A DNA stretch of 64,000 bases. Origin: JABGQS01 sp963674545. GTDB lineage: Bacteria; Bacillota; Clostridia; Christensenellales; SZUA-584. The translations under genes and the position numbers were made by a program. The notes under the pieces were generated by a model. That model had not been told where the DNA came from. It did no database searches and saw only the letters and a list, made by a program, of their open reading frames with translations. Below, piece by piece: positions 49,407 to 58,439 of this stretch. Each line of letters starts with the position of its first letter. Within the stretch, counting starts at the first letter, position 1. The stretch spans positions 558,001 through 622,000 of the forward strand of contig CAXXFB010000001.1 in NCBI GenBank assembly GCA_963674545.2. The letters are read 5' to 3'.

Positions 49407-51230
49407 TTATCTTTGCTTTTTATATTTTTGCTTGCTGCCCGCACCTTTCCTCATATCTTCCGGCACAAGACATTCAGGCCCTCTGCCGATAAGATCCTGC
49501 CTGCCCGCTTTTTCGAGCGCCTTGCGGATGATAGGCCAGTTTCTTTTATTATTGAACTGTAGCAGTGCCCGCTGCATGGCTTTTTCTTCCACAGAATCGG
49601 CTACGTAAACAGGCTTGCCGTTAAGCGGATTGGTGCCGGTATAATACATGCTCGTCGACAGTGTGCCCGGTGTCGGATAGAAGTCCTGCACCTGTTCCGG
49701 TATGAATCGCTGCTTCTTAAGCGTCAGCGCAAGCTCTATTGCGTCTTCCAGAGTGCTTCCAGGATGGGACGATATATAATATGGAAGTATATACTGCTTC
49801 TTGCCTATATTATTTGAGGCCTTTGAAAACCTCTGTGCAAAACGTTCATACACCCTATAGTCCGGTTTGTTCATAAGCGCAAGAACATCAGGGCAGACGT
49901 GCTCAGGCGCTACCTTGAGCTGTCCTGAAACATGTTTCTTTACCAGCCTGTTAAAAAAGTGTTTGTCTTTATCTGCCATTATATAGTCATAGCGCAGACC
50001 GGAGCGTATGAACACACGTTTTATTCCCGGAACTCTCTCTATGCCTTCCAATACTTCCGTTATGCCCTTGTGGCTGACTTTTAGATTATTGCATATTTGC
50101 GGTGTCATACAGTTTTTCGTACAGCTCTGCGAGTTTTTTGCTGTACATACAGCGTCATAAAAGTTAGCTGTCGGTCCTCCAACATCGGATACATTGCCCT
50201 TGAATCCGTCCATAGCGGTCAGTCTTTTTGCTTCCTCCACTATAGATTTTTTGGAACGCTTTTGAATCTTCTTGCCTTGATGTGCGGATATCGAACAGAA
50301 CGAACACATACCAGGGCAGCCCCGCATAGCCGTTATGCTAAACTGCACTTCGAAAAGCGCCGGTACCGGTTCCTTATACATAGGATGCTGCTGTCTTGTG
50401 AACGGCAGCTCATATATTTCATCCATCTGCGGTGTCGTCAGCAGTCTTGACGGCGGTTGCTGAACAAGAAACCTGTCGCCATGCTGCTGCACCAGCGTTT
50501 TACCTGCTTGAACAGAATTAAGATAAATGATCTTAAAAGCCTGCTCAAACTTCTTCTTGCTTTCATGCACTTCCTCAAAAGAAGGCAGCATTATGAAATC
50601 TTCAGTACTATCGAGGTCCCTTTTTATTATACATGTGCCACGCACTTCATCGATCTGCGATATGTCTTCTCCGTCTGCAAGCCTTGAACATATCTCACGG
50701 AGCGGGTTTTCACCCATGCCATAAACCAGCATGTCCGCTTTGCTGTCGACTAGATACGAGCGTCTTATCTTGTCTTCATTATAATCATAATGTGCAAACC
50801 TGCGGTTGGAAGCCTCTACCCCGCCTATTATTACAGGAGTCTCATTATGTTCCTGCTTCAACCTTGCGGTATATGCTATGCTTGGCCTTGGAGGCCTCAG
50901 CCCCATTTTTCCGCCGGGAGAATACGCATCTTCGCTGCGCCTTTTCTTAGCCGCAGTATACATATTTACCATGCCGTCCATGTTCCCGCCGCTCACTAAA
51001 AAAGCATATTTTGGCGTTCCAAGCCTGCTAAAGTCATCCGGTTCTTTCCAGTCCGGCTGCGCTATTATTCCTACGCTGAATCCAAGGCTCTCGACGAATC
51101 TGCCAATAACAGCAGCAGCAAATGACGGATGATCAACGTATGCATCCGGTGTAACAATTATAAAATCTAATTCTTTTATATTCTCTTTTCCCATGTCCTC
51201 CTGGGACACAGGCAGGAATCTGTTATTCAC
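49407..51230 (-). CDS. ygiQ: YgiQ-family radical SAM protein
   Basis: 607 residues. The N-terminus FLPVSQEDM ... VTPDAYVDHPSF and the cluster motif CPGMCSFC (CxxxCxxC) are diagnostic of the YgiQ group (UPF0313). The biochemical role is unknown. The start is a GTG with no ribosome site, and a good promoter ends 6 nt before it; an internal ATG 12 codons later has AGGAGG, but only 2 nt away. The homology supports the GTG. The C-terminus is strongly basic (KQKYKKQR). Confidence 0.88.
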   Translation of the reverse strand: MNNRFLPVSQEDMGKENIKELDFIIVTPDAYVDHPSFAAAVIGRFVESLGFSVGIIAQPDWKEPDDFSRLGTPKYAFLVSGGNMDGMVNMYTAAKKRRSEDAYSPGGKMGLRPPRPSIAYTARLKQEHNETPVIIGGVEASNRRFAHYDYNEDKIRRSYLVDSKADMLVYGMGENPLREICSRLADGEDISQIDEVRGTCIIKRDLDSTEDFIMLPSFEEVHESKKKFEQAFKIIYLNSVQAGKTLVQQHGDRFLVQQPPSRLLTTPQMDEIYELPFTRQQHPMYKEPVPALFEVQFSITAMRGCPGMCSFCSISAHQGKKIQKRSKKSIVEEAKRLTAMDGFKGNVSDVGGPTANFYDAVCTAKNSQSCTKNCMTPQICNNLKVSHKGITEVLEGIERVPGIKRVFIRSGLRYDYIMADKDKHFFNRLVKKHVSGQLKVAPEHVCPDVLALMNKPDYRVYERFAQRFSKASNNIGKKQYILPYYISSHPGSTLEDAIELALTLKKQRFIPEQVQDFYPTPGTLSTSMYYTGTNPLNGKPVYVADSVEEKAMQRALLQFNNKRNWPIIRKALEKAGRQDLIGRGPECLVPEDMRKGAGSKQKYKKQR

Positions 51231-51236
51231 AGTTTA

Positions 51237-51265
51237 AGTATACATGCAGGCACAACGCTCAACAA
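51237..51265 (-). promoter_or_regulatory. Sigma-A promoter of ygiQ
   Basis: Minus-strand -35 TTGTTG (51260-51265), 17-nt spacer, -10 TATACT (51237-51242). The expected start of transcription falls on or next to the GTG start codon at 51230. Confidence 0.55.
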
Positions 51266-51301
51266 GCTTTATTTATGCCCGCTTCCTTTCATACAAAATA
51301 T

Positions 51302-51328
51302 AAAAGAAGCTGTTCTAAGCTTCTTTTT
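51302..51328 (-). terminator. Intrinsic terminator of rnpB
   Basis: AGAAGCT (51305-51311) pairs with AGCTTCT (51318-51324); A- and T-runs flank both sides. It lies about 30 nt after the 3' end of the RNase P RNA. Confidence 0.7.
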
Positions 51329-51359
51329 ACGAAGTCTATTTCAGACTTATGATAAAGGT

Positions 51360-51705
51360 TTTGAGACAGGCCTGTAAGCCGAGTTCTGTCTGGAACGGCC
51401 ATCTATCTAGGCCCGCAGTTACCTGCAGGCTCCAGCGATTACATGGGGCACGACGGGCAGTCGCACAAGCGCCCACTATCAATCTTGCACCGGACGGGGT
51501 TTACAGAGCAGCTAAGTTACCAAAGCTGCTGGTGAGCTCTTACCTCACCATTTCACCCTTACCCAAAAAGCAAAGCTTAAAGGGCGGTATCTTTCTGTTG
51601 CACTTTCCTTAGAGTCGCCTCCACCGGGTGTTACCCGGCGCCCTGCCCTGCGGAGCTCGGACTTTCCTCCCGATATAAATACCGGGCGGCCGTTCAGCCT
51701 GCTCA
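51360..51705 (-). ncRNA. rnpB: RNase P RNA
   Basis: The minus strand carries the invariant blocks of bacterial RNase P RNA in order: GAGGAAAGTCCGAGCTCC near the 5' end, CGCAGGGCAGG, GAAGGAAAGTGCAACAGAAA-like CR-III sequence (here CTAAGGAAAGTGCAACAGA), and the 3' ACAGAACTCGGCTTACAG. The 5' AGCAGGC and 3' GCCTGTCT segments can form the closing helix. It is the catalytic RNA that removes 5' leaders from pre-tRNAs. Ends are estimated to within about 10 nt. Confidence 0.93.
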
Positions 51706-51734
51706 AAATCTATGATCCATTTTTTAATTCTGTT

Positions 51735-52460
51735 TTATTTAAGATAGAGTATACGTCCGCAGTTTTCGCATTCAACAACTACTCCGTCTTTCTTTATCTT
51801 CGCCAGCGCATTGCTGGGCAGGTCCATGTTGCATCCCATGCATCTTCCGTCAGACAAAAGCGCAACAGGCATTGGTCTGTTCTTCTTGATACGGTTATAT
51901 TTCTTTAAAAGCTCCGGGTCTACCTTCTTAGCCGCAGCTTCATTCTGCTTTTTGAGCTTGTCAAGCTCACCCGCGCCTGCATGAAGCTCTTCTTCATGCT
52001 TTTTCTTCAAAAGTGCGAAGTCTTTCTGAACCTTGCTGACATGAGAAAGTATCTCTTTGAGCTTTCTCTCCGTCTCATCCGCCTTTTTCTCTATGCTAAC
52101 GGCACGCCTCTTTTGCTTCACGATGTTTTCGTATGTCATCTCATACTCATTAACAAGGCCTTTGACAACATTGATATCCAGCTCTTCAGGGGCAACCTTC
52201 TCATATTCGCTGATATCTTTATGCTTCTGCCCCAGCATTTTCTTGATCTGCTCATGCTGCGCATTTATCTCAGACAGGCTGTTCTGCTCTACCATGGCTT
52301 TTTTCTCCATGTCTTTAAGAGCGCTCTGCTGCTTTTTAAGATAATTCTGCAGCTTTACAAGCTGCTTCCTCGTCTCTGTGTTCTTAAGTTTTTTCTCATA
52401 CGCTTCCAGCTTAGCATCGCTTTGCATGTATTCGTATAACAACTCCAGTTTATCCAACAA
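51735..52460 (-). CDS. C4-type zinc-ribbon coiled-coil protein (DUF164/COG1579)
   Basis: 241 residues. Residues 1-185 are almost all charged heptads forming a long helical hairpin; the C-terminal part is a zinc ribbon with CMGC and CENC, followed by GRILYLK. Relatives occur widely in bacteria and have been linked to nucleic-acid or secretion functions; the role is unsettled. The start is one of two tandem TTG codons behind AAAGGA. It lies between the Nif3-like gene and rnpB, a common Bacillota arrangement. Confidence 0.82.
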   Translation of the reverse strand: MLDKLELLYEYMQSDAKLEAYEKKLKNTETRKQLVKLQNYLKKQQSALKDMEKKAMVEQNSLSEINAQHEQIKKMLGQKHKDISEYEKVAPEELDINVVKGLVNEYEMTYENIVKQKRRAVSIEKKADETERKLKEILSHVSKVQKDFALLKKKHEEELHAGAGELDKLKKQNEAAAKKVDPELLKKYNRIKKNRPMPVALLSDGRCMGCNMDLPSNALAKIKKDGVVVECENCGRILYLK

Positions 52461-52480
52461 AAAAATCCTTTCTGCACTGT

Positions 52481-53269
52481 TTACACAACGTTGTATGGTG
52501 CACCTGATTGCTTACTTAATTTTAAGCCTAAATGTAATTGTACCTCATCTATCCTTAATTGTAAACCGCTAAGTAGAACCTTACTGAAAAGCTTTTCTGT
52601 ATCGTAATGTCCGGCCTCAACAATAAGTATCCCCAGCCCTTTCGCCTCCAGATGATGACTGTGCTTTGCTTCGCCGGTAATTAGGGCTTGTGCGCCGTGC
52701 ACTTTTGCCGCAGCAGCAAAGTCTCCTCCGCTCCCCCCGACTACACCTACCATCTCTATTTTGCCCGGATCAACATCCGTTAAACAGACATGACTGCATA
52801 AAAGCGTTTCCTTTACTCTGTCAGCCAGTTCCGCAGCACTTAAAAACTTTTCCAGCCTTCCTATCCTCAGCACTCCTTCTCCCTGTTCTTGTATAGTTTC
52901 TATATCCAGAAGCCCCAAACTTTGCGCAAGCTCATCGTTTAGCCCGCCCTGCGCTCTGTCAAATGAAGTATGAGCGCAATAAAGCGATATATCGTTTTTT
53001 ATAAGCTGCATAACTATCGAATCCGTGTATGCGTCTATATCGACAGATTTCATTTCATCAAAGATGAGCGGATGGTGCGAGAGAATCATATCACAGCCGT
53101 TTTCTTTTGCCTCAGCCACTGTCTGAGGCGTAACATCAAGTGTAATGAGCATGTTGTTAACCCTTTCAGCGCACTTAATCTGCAAACCGCTGTTGTCCCA
53201 CTCATATGCATCCCGTAAAGGCGCTATACTCTCTATGATGCTGACTACTTCTTTTATTGCTGCAGACAT
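52481..53269 (-). CDS. Nif3-like dinuclear metal-centre protein
   Basis: 262 residues. The metal ligands are in LSHHPLIFDE, CAHTSFDRAQGG and the late VEAGHYDTE. The family forms hexamers with a two-metal site; a GTP cyclohydrolase 1 type 2 label is often used but not well supported. This is the short form without the PII-like insert. The start overlaps the end of trmK by 16 nt, and the pairing of the two genes is conserved in Bacillota. Confidence 0.9.
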   Translation of the reverse strand: MSAAIKEVVSIIESIAPLRDAYEWDNSGLQIKCAERVNNMLITLDVTPQTVAEAKENGCDMILSHHPLIFDEMKSVDIDAYTDSIVMQLIKNDISLYCAHTSFDRAQGGLNDELAQSLGLLDIETIQEQGEGVLRIGRLEKFLSAAELADRVKETLLCSHVCLTDVDPGKIEMVGVVGGSGGDFAAAAKVHGAQALITGEAKHSHHLEAKGLGILIVEAGHYDTEKLFSKVLLSGLQLRIDEVQLHLGLKLSKQSGAPYNVV

Positions 53270-53940
53270 TTCTCTACCTCTCTGTACTTTTCAAGCTGCT
53301 CGTCTATTTGAGTCAGCAGCCTATCCTTATTTTCATTATTAGCATTTTTAATGTTTTTTCTTATTTCAAGTGTTGTCTCTATCCTTCTCTTTAAAAAGAC
53401 CTTTAGTATTTTCGGCTTCTTTTTTAGCATTACAGGCCCGAATTCAAGCTCTATATCGCTAAGACCTGCCGGGTTCCCCCGCCGTGCGAGCATGACCGGA
53501 TAAAAATGTCTGCCTTCAAACACAAGCTCCTCGTCCTCTATTACAAATCCGTTATTATCCAGCCAGGCTCTAAGCAGCCCTGAAGCAGTGTTGCATGACA
53601 GTACAAGTATATCTGGCACTTTTCCTTCTCCCTTTTTAAGTATGTCCGCAATCAGCTCTCCACCCATTCCGGCTATTATCACAGCGTCAGCTTCGCCCGG
53701 TTCCAATACTTTCAGCCCATCACCTTCACGCAGCGCAATTAAGTCCTCAAGTTTCTTTGTTTTGACCAGCTTTCTTGCCTTTTTCAGAGATTTGCCGCTT
53801 ATATCAGAACATATTACCTTCCCGGCTTTACCCTTCTTAATTATATCGGCAGCAACCTTGCCGTGATCAGTTCCGATATCCGCCGCAGTGCCAACTTCAG
53901 GCACCATATTAATTATTGCATTCAGCCTGTATGAAATCAT
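53254..53940 (-). CDS. trmK: tRNA (adenine-22-N1)-methyltransferase
   Basis: 228 residues. The AdoMet-binding motif is DIGTDHGKVAADIIKKG, then CSDISGKSLKKA and VIIAGMGGELI with the Asn/Asp-type catalytic region NTASGLLRAWL. A C-terminal coiled coil (about 180-228) is the family hallmark. It methylates A22 in tRNA. It follows rpoD but is separated from it by a terminator. Confidence 0.93.
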   Translation of the reverse strand: MISYRLNAIINMVPEVGTAADIGTDHGKVAADIIKKGKAGKVICSDISGKSLKKARKLVKTKKLEDLIALREGDGLKVLEPGEADAVIIAGMGGELIADILKKGEGKVPDILVLSCNTASGLLRAWLDNNGFVIEDEELVFEGRHFYPVMLARRGNPAGLSDIELEFGPVMLKKKPKILKVFLKRRIETTLEIRKNIKNANNENKDRLLTQIDEQLEKYREVEKCLQQ

Positions 53941-53954
53941 AACTTCTCCTTTAC

Positions 53955-53992
53955 AAACAAAAGGGCAGCCCGTTTATCAATAAGGCTGCCGC
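53955..53992 (-). terminator. Intrinsic terminator of rpoD
   Basis: Minus strand GGCAGCC pairs with GGCTGCC around a 13-nt loop, followed by CTTTTGTTT. It lies between rpoD and trmK. Confidence 0.75.
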
Positions 53993-54016
53993 ATCGCAAA
54001 CGTAAATTTTTTGGTA

Positions 54017-55522
54017 TCAGTCGAGGAAATCCCGCAGTTTTTTACTTCTGCTTGGATGCCTCAGCTTTCTTAATGCTTTGGCCTCAATCTGCCGTATGCG
54101 CTCCCTTGTTACCTGAAACTCCCTGCCGACTTCCTCAAGCGTCCTGGCTCTGCCGTCATCAAGACCGAACCTTAGCCTTAATACCTTTTCTTCCCTTGGC
54201 GTTAAAGTATCCAGAACGTCCATAAGCTGCTCTTTTAGCAGCGTAAATGCAGCAGCTTCAGCCGGTGCAGGTGCGTCCTCATCCGGTATGAAGTCTCCAA
54301 GATGGCTGTCTTCCTCTTCACCTATCGGCGTTTCCAGTGAAACAGGCTCCTGCGCAATTTTTATTATCTCGCGAACTTTATCTTCGCTTATATCCATTTC
54401 CCTTGCTACTTCGTCCGGCAGTGGGTCTCTTCCGTATTGCTGAAGAAGCTGTCTTGAAACACGTATCAGCTTATTTATAGTCTCGACCATATGTACAGGT
54501 ATCCTTATCGTACGTGCCTGGTCTGCAATTGCCCTTGTTATAGCCTGCCTTATCCACCATGTAGCATATGTAGAAAACTTATATCCCTTAGTATAGTCAA
54601 ACTTCTCTACCGCTTTTATCAGGCCAAGGTTGCCTTCCTGTATAAGGTCGAGGAACAGCATGCCTCGCCCAACATATCTCTTCGCTATACTGACTACCAG
54701 CCGCAGGTTGGCTTCGGCAAGTTTTCTCTTTGCGCTCTCATGCCCTGCCGCCATTGCTTTTGCAAGCTCTACCTCTTCCTCTGCTGTCAAAAGGTCTACC
54801 TTGCCAATCTCTTTAAGATACATCCTTACAGGATCGTCTATGTTTACGCCTTCCGGTACGCTTATCTCGACTTCCTGGTCAACATCTTCATCAATATCAT
54901 CTGCTTTATCAATTTCGTCAAGGACTTCTATCTTCATCTCTTCAAGCGCAGAAAGAAGTTTGTCGAGGTGGTCGGTGTCGATCTCCGCCCCTTCAAGCGC
55001 ATCGTTTATCTCTTTATATGTAAGCGAGCCCTTCTTTTTGCCCTTTTCTATAATGTCTTTTATCTTGTCCTCTTTCTCGGTCTCCATCAGCTTCCCAAGC
55101 GCCTGTATTCTCATAAGGTTCTCTTCAGAGAGAGCCATATCATTCGCATCGTCCGTATTAAGCTCGGCTTTTGTTATCTTTGCCTTGCCTGACTTTGCTT
55201 TTGAAGCTGTCTTTTTTGACGGAGCTTTTGATTCTTCATTATTGCCGGCCTGCTCTTTTCCCTTTACCGGATTCTTTGACTTCGCTTCAGTGCTTTCAGT
55301 CTTCTTTGTTGCAGTACTCTTTACTGCTTTAACAGTATCTTCAGCAGGTTTTTCCGCCTTGTCCTGTGCTTCGTTTTTCTTTGTATCAGTTTTTGAAGCA
55401 GCCGCCTTCTTTGCCGGAGCTTTTTCAGTCGCTGTCCTCACTGCAGACTCCTTTACAGAATCTGCGGCTGAATTTTTTGTCTGAGTTTTTTTTGCCGGTT
55501 TTTTTACCGTTTGTTTGGCCAA
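54017..55522 (-). CDS. rpoD: Primary RNA polymerase sigma factor with long Lys-rich N-terminal tail
   Basis: 501 residues. Residues 1-120 are low-complexity and rich in Lys, Ala, Thr, Ser and Glu (31 Lys among the first 120), resembling histone-H1-like tails. The sigma body follows: region 1.1 (about 135-200), 1.2 (DPVRMYLKEIG), 2.1-2.4 (GLIKAVEKFDYTKGYKFSTYATWWIRQ split over the region), 3 and 4.2 (LEEVGREFQVTRERIRQIE). Vegetative sigma-A proteins of Bacillota are usually around 370 residues. The start is a TTG with AAGGTGA upstream. It is the third gene after dgt and dnaG. Confidence 0.95.
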   Translation of the reverse strand: MAKQTVKKPAKKTQTKNSAADSVKESAVRTATEKAPAKKAAASKTDTKKNEAQDKAEKPAEDTVKAVKSTATKKTESTEAKSKNPVKGKEQAGNNEESKAPSKKTASKAKSGKAKITKAELNTDDANDMALSEENLMRIQALGKLMETEKEDKIKDIIEKGKKKGSLTYKEINDALEGAEIDTDHLDKLLSALEEMKIEVLDEIDKADDIDEDVDQEVEISVPEGVNIDDPVRMYLKEIGKVDLLTAEEEVELAKAMAAGHESAKRKLAEANLRLVVSIAKRYVGRGMLFLDLIQEGNLGLIKAVEKFDYTKGYKFSTYATWWIRQAITRAIADQARTIRIPVHMVETINKLIRVSRQLLQQYGRDPLPDEVAREMDISEDKVREIIKIAQEPVSLETPIGEEEDSHLGDFIPDEDAPAPAEAAAFTLLKEQLMDVLDTLTPREEKVLRLRFGLDDGRARTLEEVGREFQVTRERIRQIEAKALRKLRHPSRSKKLRDFLD

Positions 55523-55543
55523 AATTTAATCACCTTACCCTAA

Positions 55544-57283
55544 TTATTTATCACTTAATTCTTTATCTAACCCGCTTATTTCTGCGAGCAGTTTTTTCAT
55601 TTTATCGCCCGAAGCGCTTTTTAGTTCTTCTTTGAGCTTTTGGCGCTTTGTTTCGATCACATGCTTTTTAAGTCTTGCGGCACAGTCGTTCATAAAGCCT
55701 GCGGGATCTGCCGCTACTGTCTGCTTTTCAGCCAGTCTTGCCGCCTCGCTGGCAATCTCTTCCGATTCAAGTTCTGATACTATTTCGGCATATGTGGGCT
55801 GAATTCCTCTTTTTACATAGTCCATTAATACAGAAAATATTTTTTTATGCTCTGCGGCCTCAAAATCATCCTGATGGATTTTGTGGGCGATCCCAAGAAG
55901 ATGCTGCGGGTTAGCCATTGCGTACGCAAGAAATACGTCCTCAATATCACCGCTCTTCTTATCACTTTTTCTTGAAATCTTGTTCTGCGATTTTGACTGT
56001 ACTTTTGTGCCTATCTGCTGTTCAATAGCTTTTTCGCTGAAACCCGTCTGTGAAGCCACTATGCTTATATAGCGTTCCTGTTTTATTGGGCTGTTTAAAT
56101 TTGCTATTATCTTTGCTGCTTCTATTGCATAGCCTTCCCTGCCGTCCTGAGTCTCCAGATCAAAGTCTTTCTTCTTGGTTTCCAGCCTGTATGCAATGGC
56201 GCTTAAAGAATTTTTAACCTTTTTTGCAAATCCTGAAAGTTCGTTCTTTCTAATGAAATCATCCGGGTCTAGGCCTTCATCAAATTCCAGTACCCTGACG
56301 TTCAGACCCTCTGCCTCTAATATATCAAGTGCCTTCATTGTCGCAATTCTGCCTGCTTCGTCGCCGTCATACGCTATAAACACGTTGCCGGTATACCGCT
56401 TGATAAGCATAGCCTGCTGCCTTGTAAGTGCAGTGCCAAGCGACGCTACAACAGCTTTAACGCCGTGTGAAGAAAGTGATACTACGTCCATGTATCCTTC
56501 GACTATAACGACGCCTTTTATATCCTTAAGCTTCCTGACATGGTCAAGACCGTATAGGTTTCTTCTTTTATTGAAAGCGGGCGTTTCTCTTGTGTTAAGA
56601 TACTTTGGCACTTCATCGCCCAGAACTCTTCCTCCGAATGCTATAACATCTCCGAAAGTATTTATTATCGGAAACATCACACGCCCACGGAAAACGTCAT
56701 ACATACTGCCGTTTTTGACCGAAACCAAACCTGAATCCTTTATATCCTCGTCTTTAAAACCTTCTTTTCTAAGCAGATCTGTTACAGTATTCCACTCATC
56801 GGGTGCAAACCCCAGCCCGAACCGCTTTATCATTTTTTCGTCTATACCGCGCTTTTTAAGGTATTCAAGCGCTTTTCTTCCTTTTTCGGAATGCAGCATA
56901 TTGTAATAAGCCAGCGCAGCAGTCCTGTTCATTGCGGCTATGGTTTTCTTCTTTTGTGTCACCTTTTTATACTGCTCGTTCTCCATAACCTGCTGCATCG
57001 GCATGTTCACACGCTTCGCAAGCCGCTCAACGGCTTCCGGAAAACTAAGATTCTCAGTCTTCATTAAGAAGTTTGTTACATTGCCGCCCTGCTTGCATCC
57101 AAAACAATAGTAAAGCTGCTTTTCCCGGCTCACTGAAAAACTGGGCGTTTTTTCATTGTGAAACGGGCAAAGGCCCCAAAACCTGCCGCCGCTTTCATTA
57201 AGCGTCGTGTATTCCGACACGACGTCTACTATATCATTTTTTGAATACAGCTCGGAAAGCCAATCATCCGTAAAACGTGCCAC
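55544..57283 (-). CDS. dnaG: DNA primase
   Basis: 579 residues. The CHC2 zinc finger has Cys39, His42, Cys60 and Cys63 in CPFH...CFGC; the TOPRIM core includes VIVEGYMD and AYDGDEAGR; a C-terminal helicase-binding domain runs from about 440. It makes RNA primers for replication. A GTG start overlaps the dgt stop (TAGTG). The arrangement dgt-dnaG-rpoD is the Bacillota macromolecular-synthesis operon without rpsU. Confidence 0.97.
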   Translation of the reverse strand: MARFTDDWLSELYSKNDIVDVVSEYTTLNESGGRFWGLCPFHNEKTPSFSVSREKQLYYCFGCKQGGNVTNFLMKTENLSFPEAVERLAKRVNMPMQQVMENEQYKKVTQKKKTIAAMNRTAALAYYNMLHSEKGRKALEYLKKRGIDEKMIKRFGLGFAPDEWNTVTDLLRKEGFKDEDIKDSGLVSVKNGSMYDVFRGRVMFPIINTFGDVIAFGGRVLGDEVPKYLNTRETPAFNKRRNLYGLDHVRKLKDIKGVVIVEGYMDVVSLSSHGVKAVVASLGTALTRQQAMLIKRYTGNVFIAYDGDEAGRIATMKALDILEAEGLNVRVLEFDEGLDPDDFIRKNELSGFAKKVKNSLSAIAYRLETKKKDFDLETQDGREGYAIEAAKIIANLNSPIKQERYISIVASQTGFSEKAIEQQIGTKVQSKSQNKISRKSDKKSGDIEDVFLAYAMANPQHLLGIAHKIHQDDFEAAEHKKIFSVLMDYVKRGIQPTYAEIVSELESEEIASEAARLAEKQTVAADPAGFMNDCAARLKKHVIETKRQKLKEELKSASGDKMKKLLAEISGLDKELSDK

Positions 57284-58290
57284 TAATATTTTTTCCAGCC
57301 TTTCGGTATGTAAAGATCTTCAAACACTTTAACTGCAAACCTGTCCGTCATTCCGGCGATGTAGTCCGTTATGGTCTGCATCATCCCGAATTTTTCTATC
57401 CTGTCTTCGGCCCCGGGGCCCATATCCTGCGGTTTTTCTCTGAAGTGCGAGAACAACAGCCCTATAAGCTGTTCGGATTTGCCTTCTTCGCTTTTTGCTT
57501 CAGATCCAAAGTAGACATTATCAAATAAAAATTGCCTTAGTTTTTCAAACAAAATTTCACTATCCCCGGACATAAATATATCGTTGCAGCCGTCACTGCT
57601 GCTTACAACATCGGTTATCATTGCGTTTATCCTCTGTCCGTGAGTTGTGCCAAATGCCTCTGTATACTCTTTCGGCAGTTCTTTCAATATTCCTGCACGG
57701 AGCGCATCATCGATATCATGATTGACATATGCTATCCTGTCAGATATATTGACTACCCTGCCTTCCAAAGTACACGGAATAAGGCCCCGTTTATGGTTGA
57801 GTATTCCGTCTCTAACCTCATATGTAAGGTTGAGGCCGCAACCGCCTTCAAGAACTTCTACAACTCTTAGGCTCTGTTCATTATGTTCAAAGTGCCCTGT
57901 CAGTTCATTTAATACACGCTCGCCCGCATGTCCGAAAGGTGTATGTCCAAGGTCATGCCCAAGAGCAATCGCTTCTGTTAAGTCTTCATTCAGCCTAAGG
58001 CACCGGGATATCGTCCTCGCTATCTGGGAAACCTCCAGAGTATGCGTAAGTCTTGTACGGTAATGATCACCTTCCGGCGAAAAAAACACCTGCGTCTTAT
58101 GCTTCAGCCTTCTAAATGATTTACAGTGCAATATTCTGTCACGGTCTCTCTGATAGTCCGTTCGCAAACTGCAGGGTTGAATGCTTATCTCCCTTCCCTG
58201 CGTTTCAGCCGCCTTTGCTGCCTGCCGGCTTAGTATGCTATATTCCATTTGCTCACGCACCTGTCTATATGTGCCTTCTTTTTTGTTCAT
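57283..58290 (-). CDS. dgt: dGTP triphosphohydrolase-like HD protein
   Basis: 335 residues. HD-domain ligands are in RTRLTHTLEVSQIA, GHDLGHTPFGHAGE and the late VNISDRIAYVNHDIDDA. The family removes triphosphate from dNTPs, classically dGTP. It is the first gene of the dnaG-rpoD operon. The short Clostridial type lacks the long insert of E. coli Dgt. Confidence 0.92.
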   Translation of the reverse strand: MNKKEGTYRQVREQMEYSILSRQAAKAAETQGREISIQPCSLRTDYQRDRDRILHCKSFRRLKHKTQVFFSPEGDHYRTRLTHTLEVSQIARTISRCLRLNEDLTEAIALGHDLGHTPFGHAGERVLNELTGHFEHNEQSLRVVEVLEGGCGLNLTYEVRDGILNHKRGLIPCTLEGRVVNISDRIAYVNHDIDDALRAGILKELPKEYTEAFGTTHGQRINAMITDVVSSSDGCNDIFMSGDSEILFEKLRQFLFDNVYFGSEAKSEEGKSEQLIGLLFSHFREKPQDMGPGAEDRIEKFGMMQTITDYIAGMTDRFAVKVFEDLYIPKGWKKY

Positions 58291-58392
58291 ATTTATATTT
58301 TACACAAACCTTTTAAAAATCCTTCTTACTATTTATAATTGTGGTATATATTCACAAACTCTTTACAACCGCACCAGAAAAAAAGCAAGCAT

Positions 58393-58427
58393 AAAAAAAG
58401 AGACAAGGACCATCCCTGCCTCTTTTC
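58393..58427 (-). terminator. Intrinsic terminator of ppdK
   Basis: Minus strand AAGAGGCAGGGA pairs imperfectly with TCCTTGTCTCTT around a TGG loop, followed by TTTTTTT. Confidence 0.8.
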
Positions 58428-58439
58428 TGTTGTTTATTA

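Noticed and set aside
54630..55484. A 284-codon plus-strand open frame opposite rpoD
   Set aside because: It is an antisense shadow of the Lys/Glu/Ala-rich sigma tail, giving Phe/Ser/Val repeats; no start signals or family resemblance.
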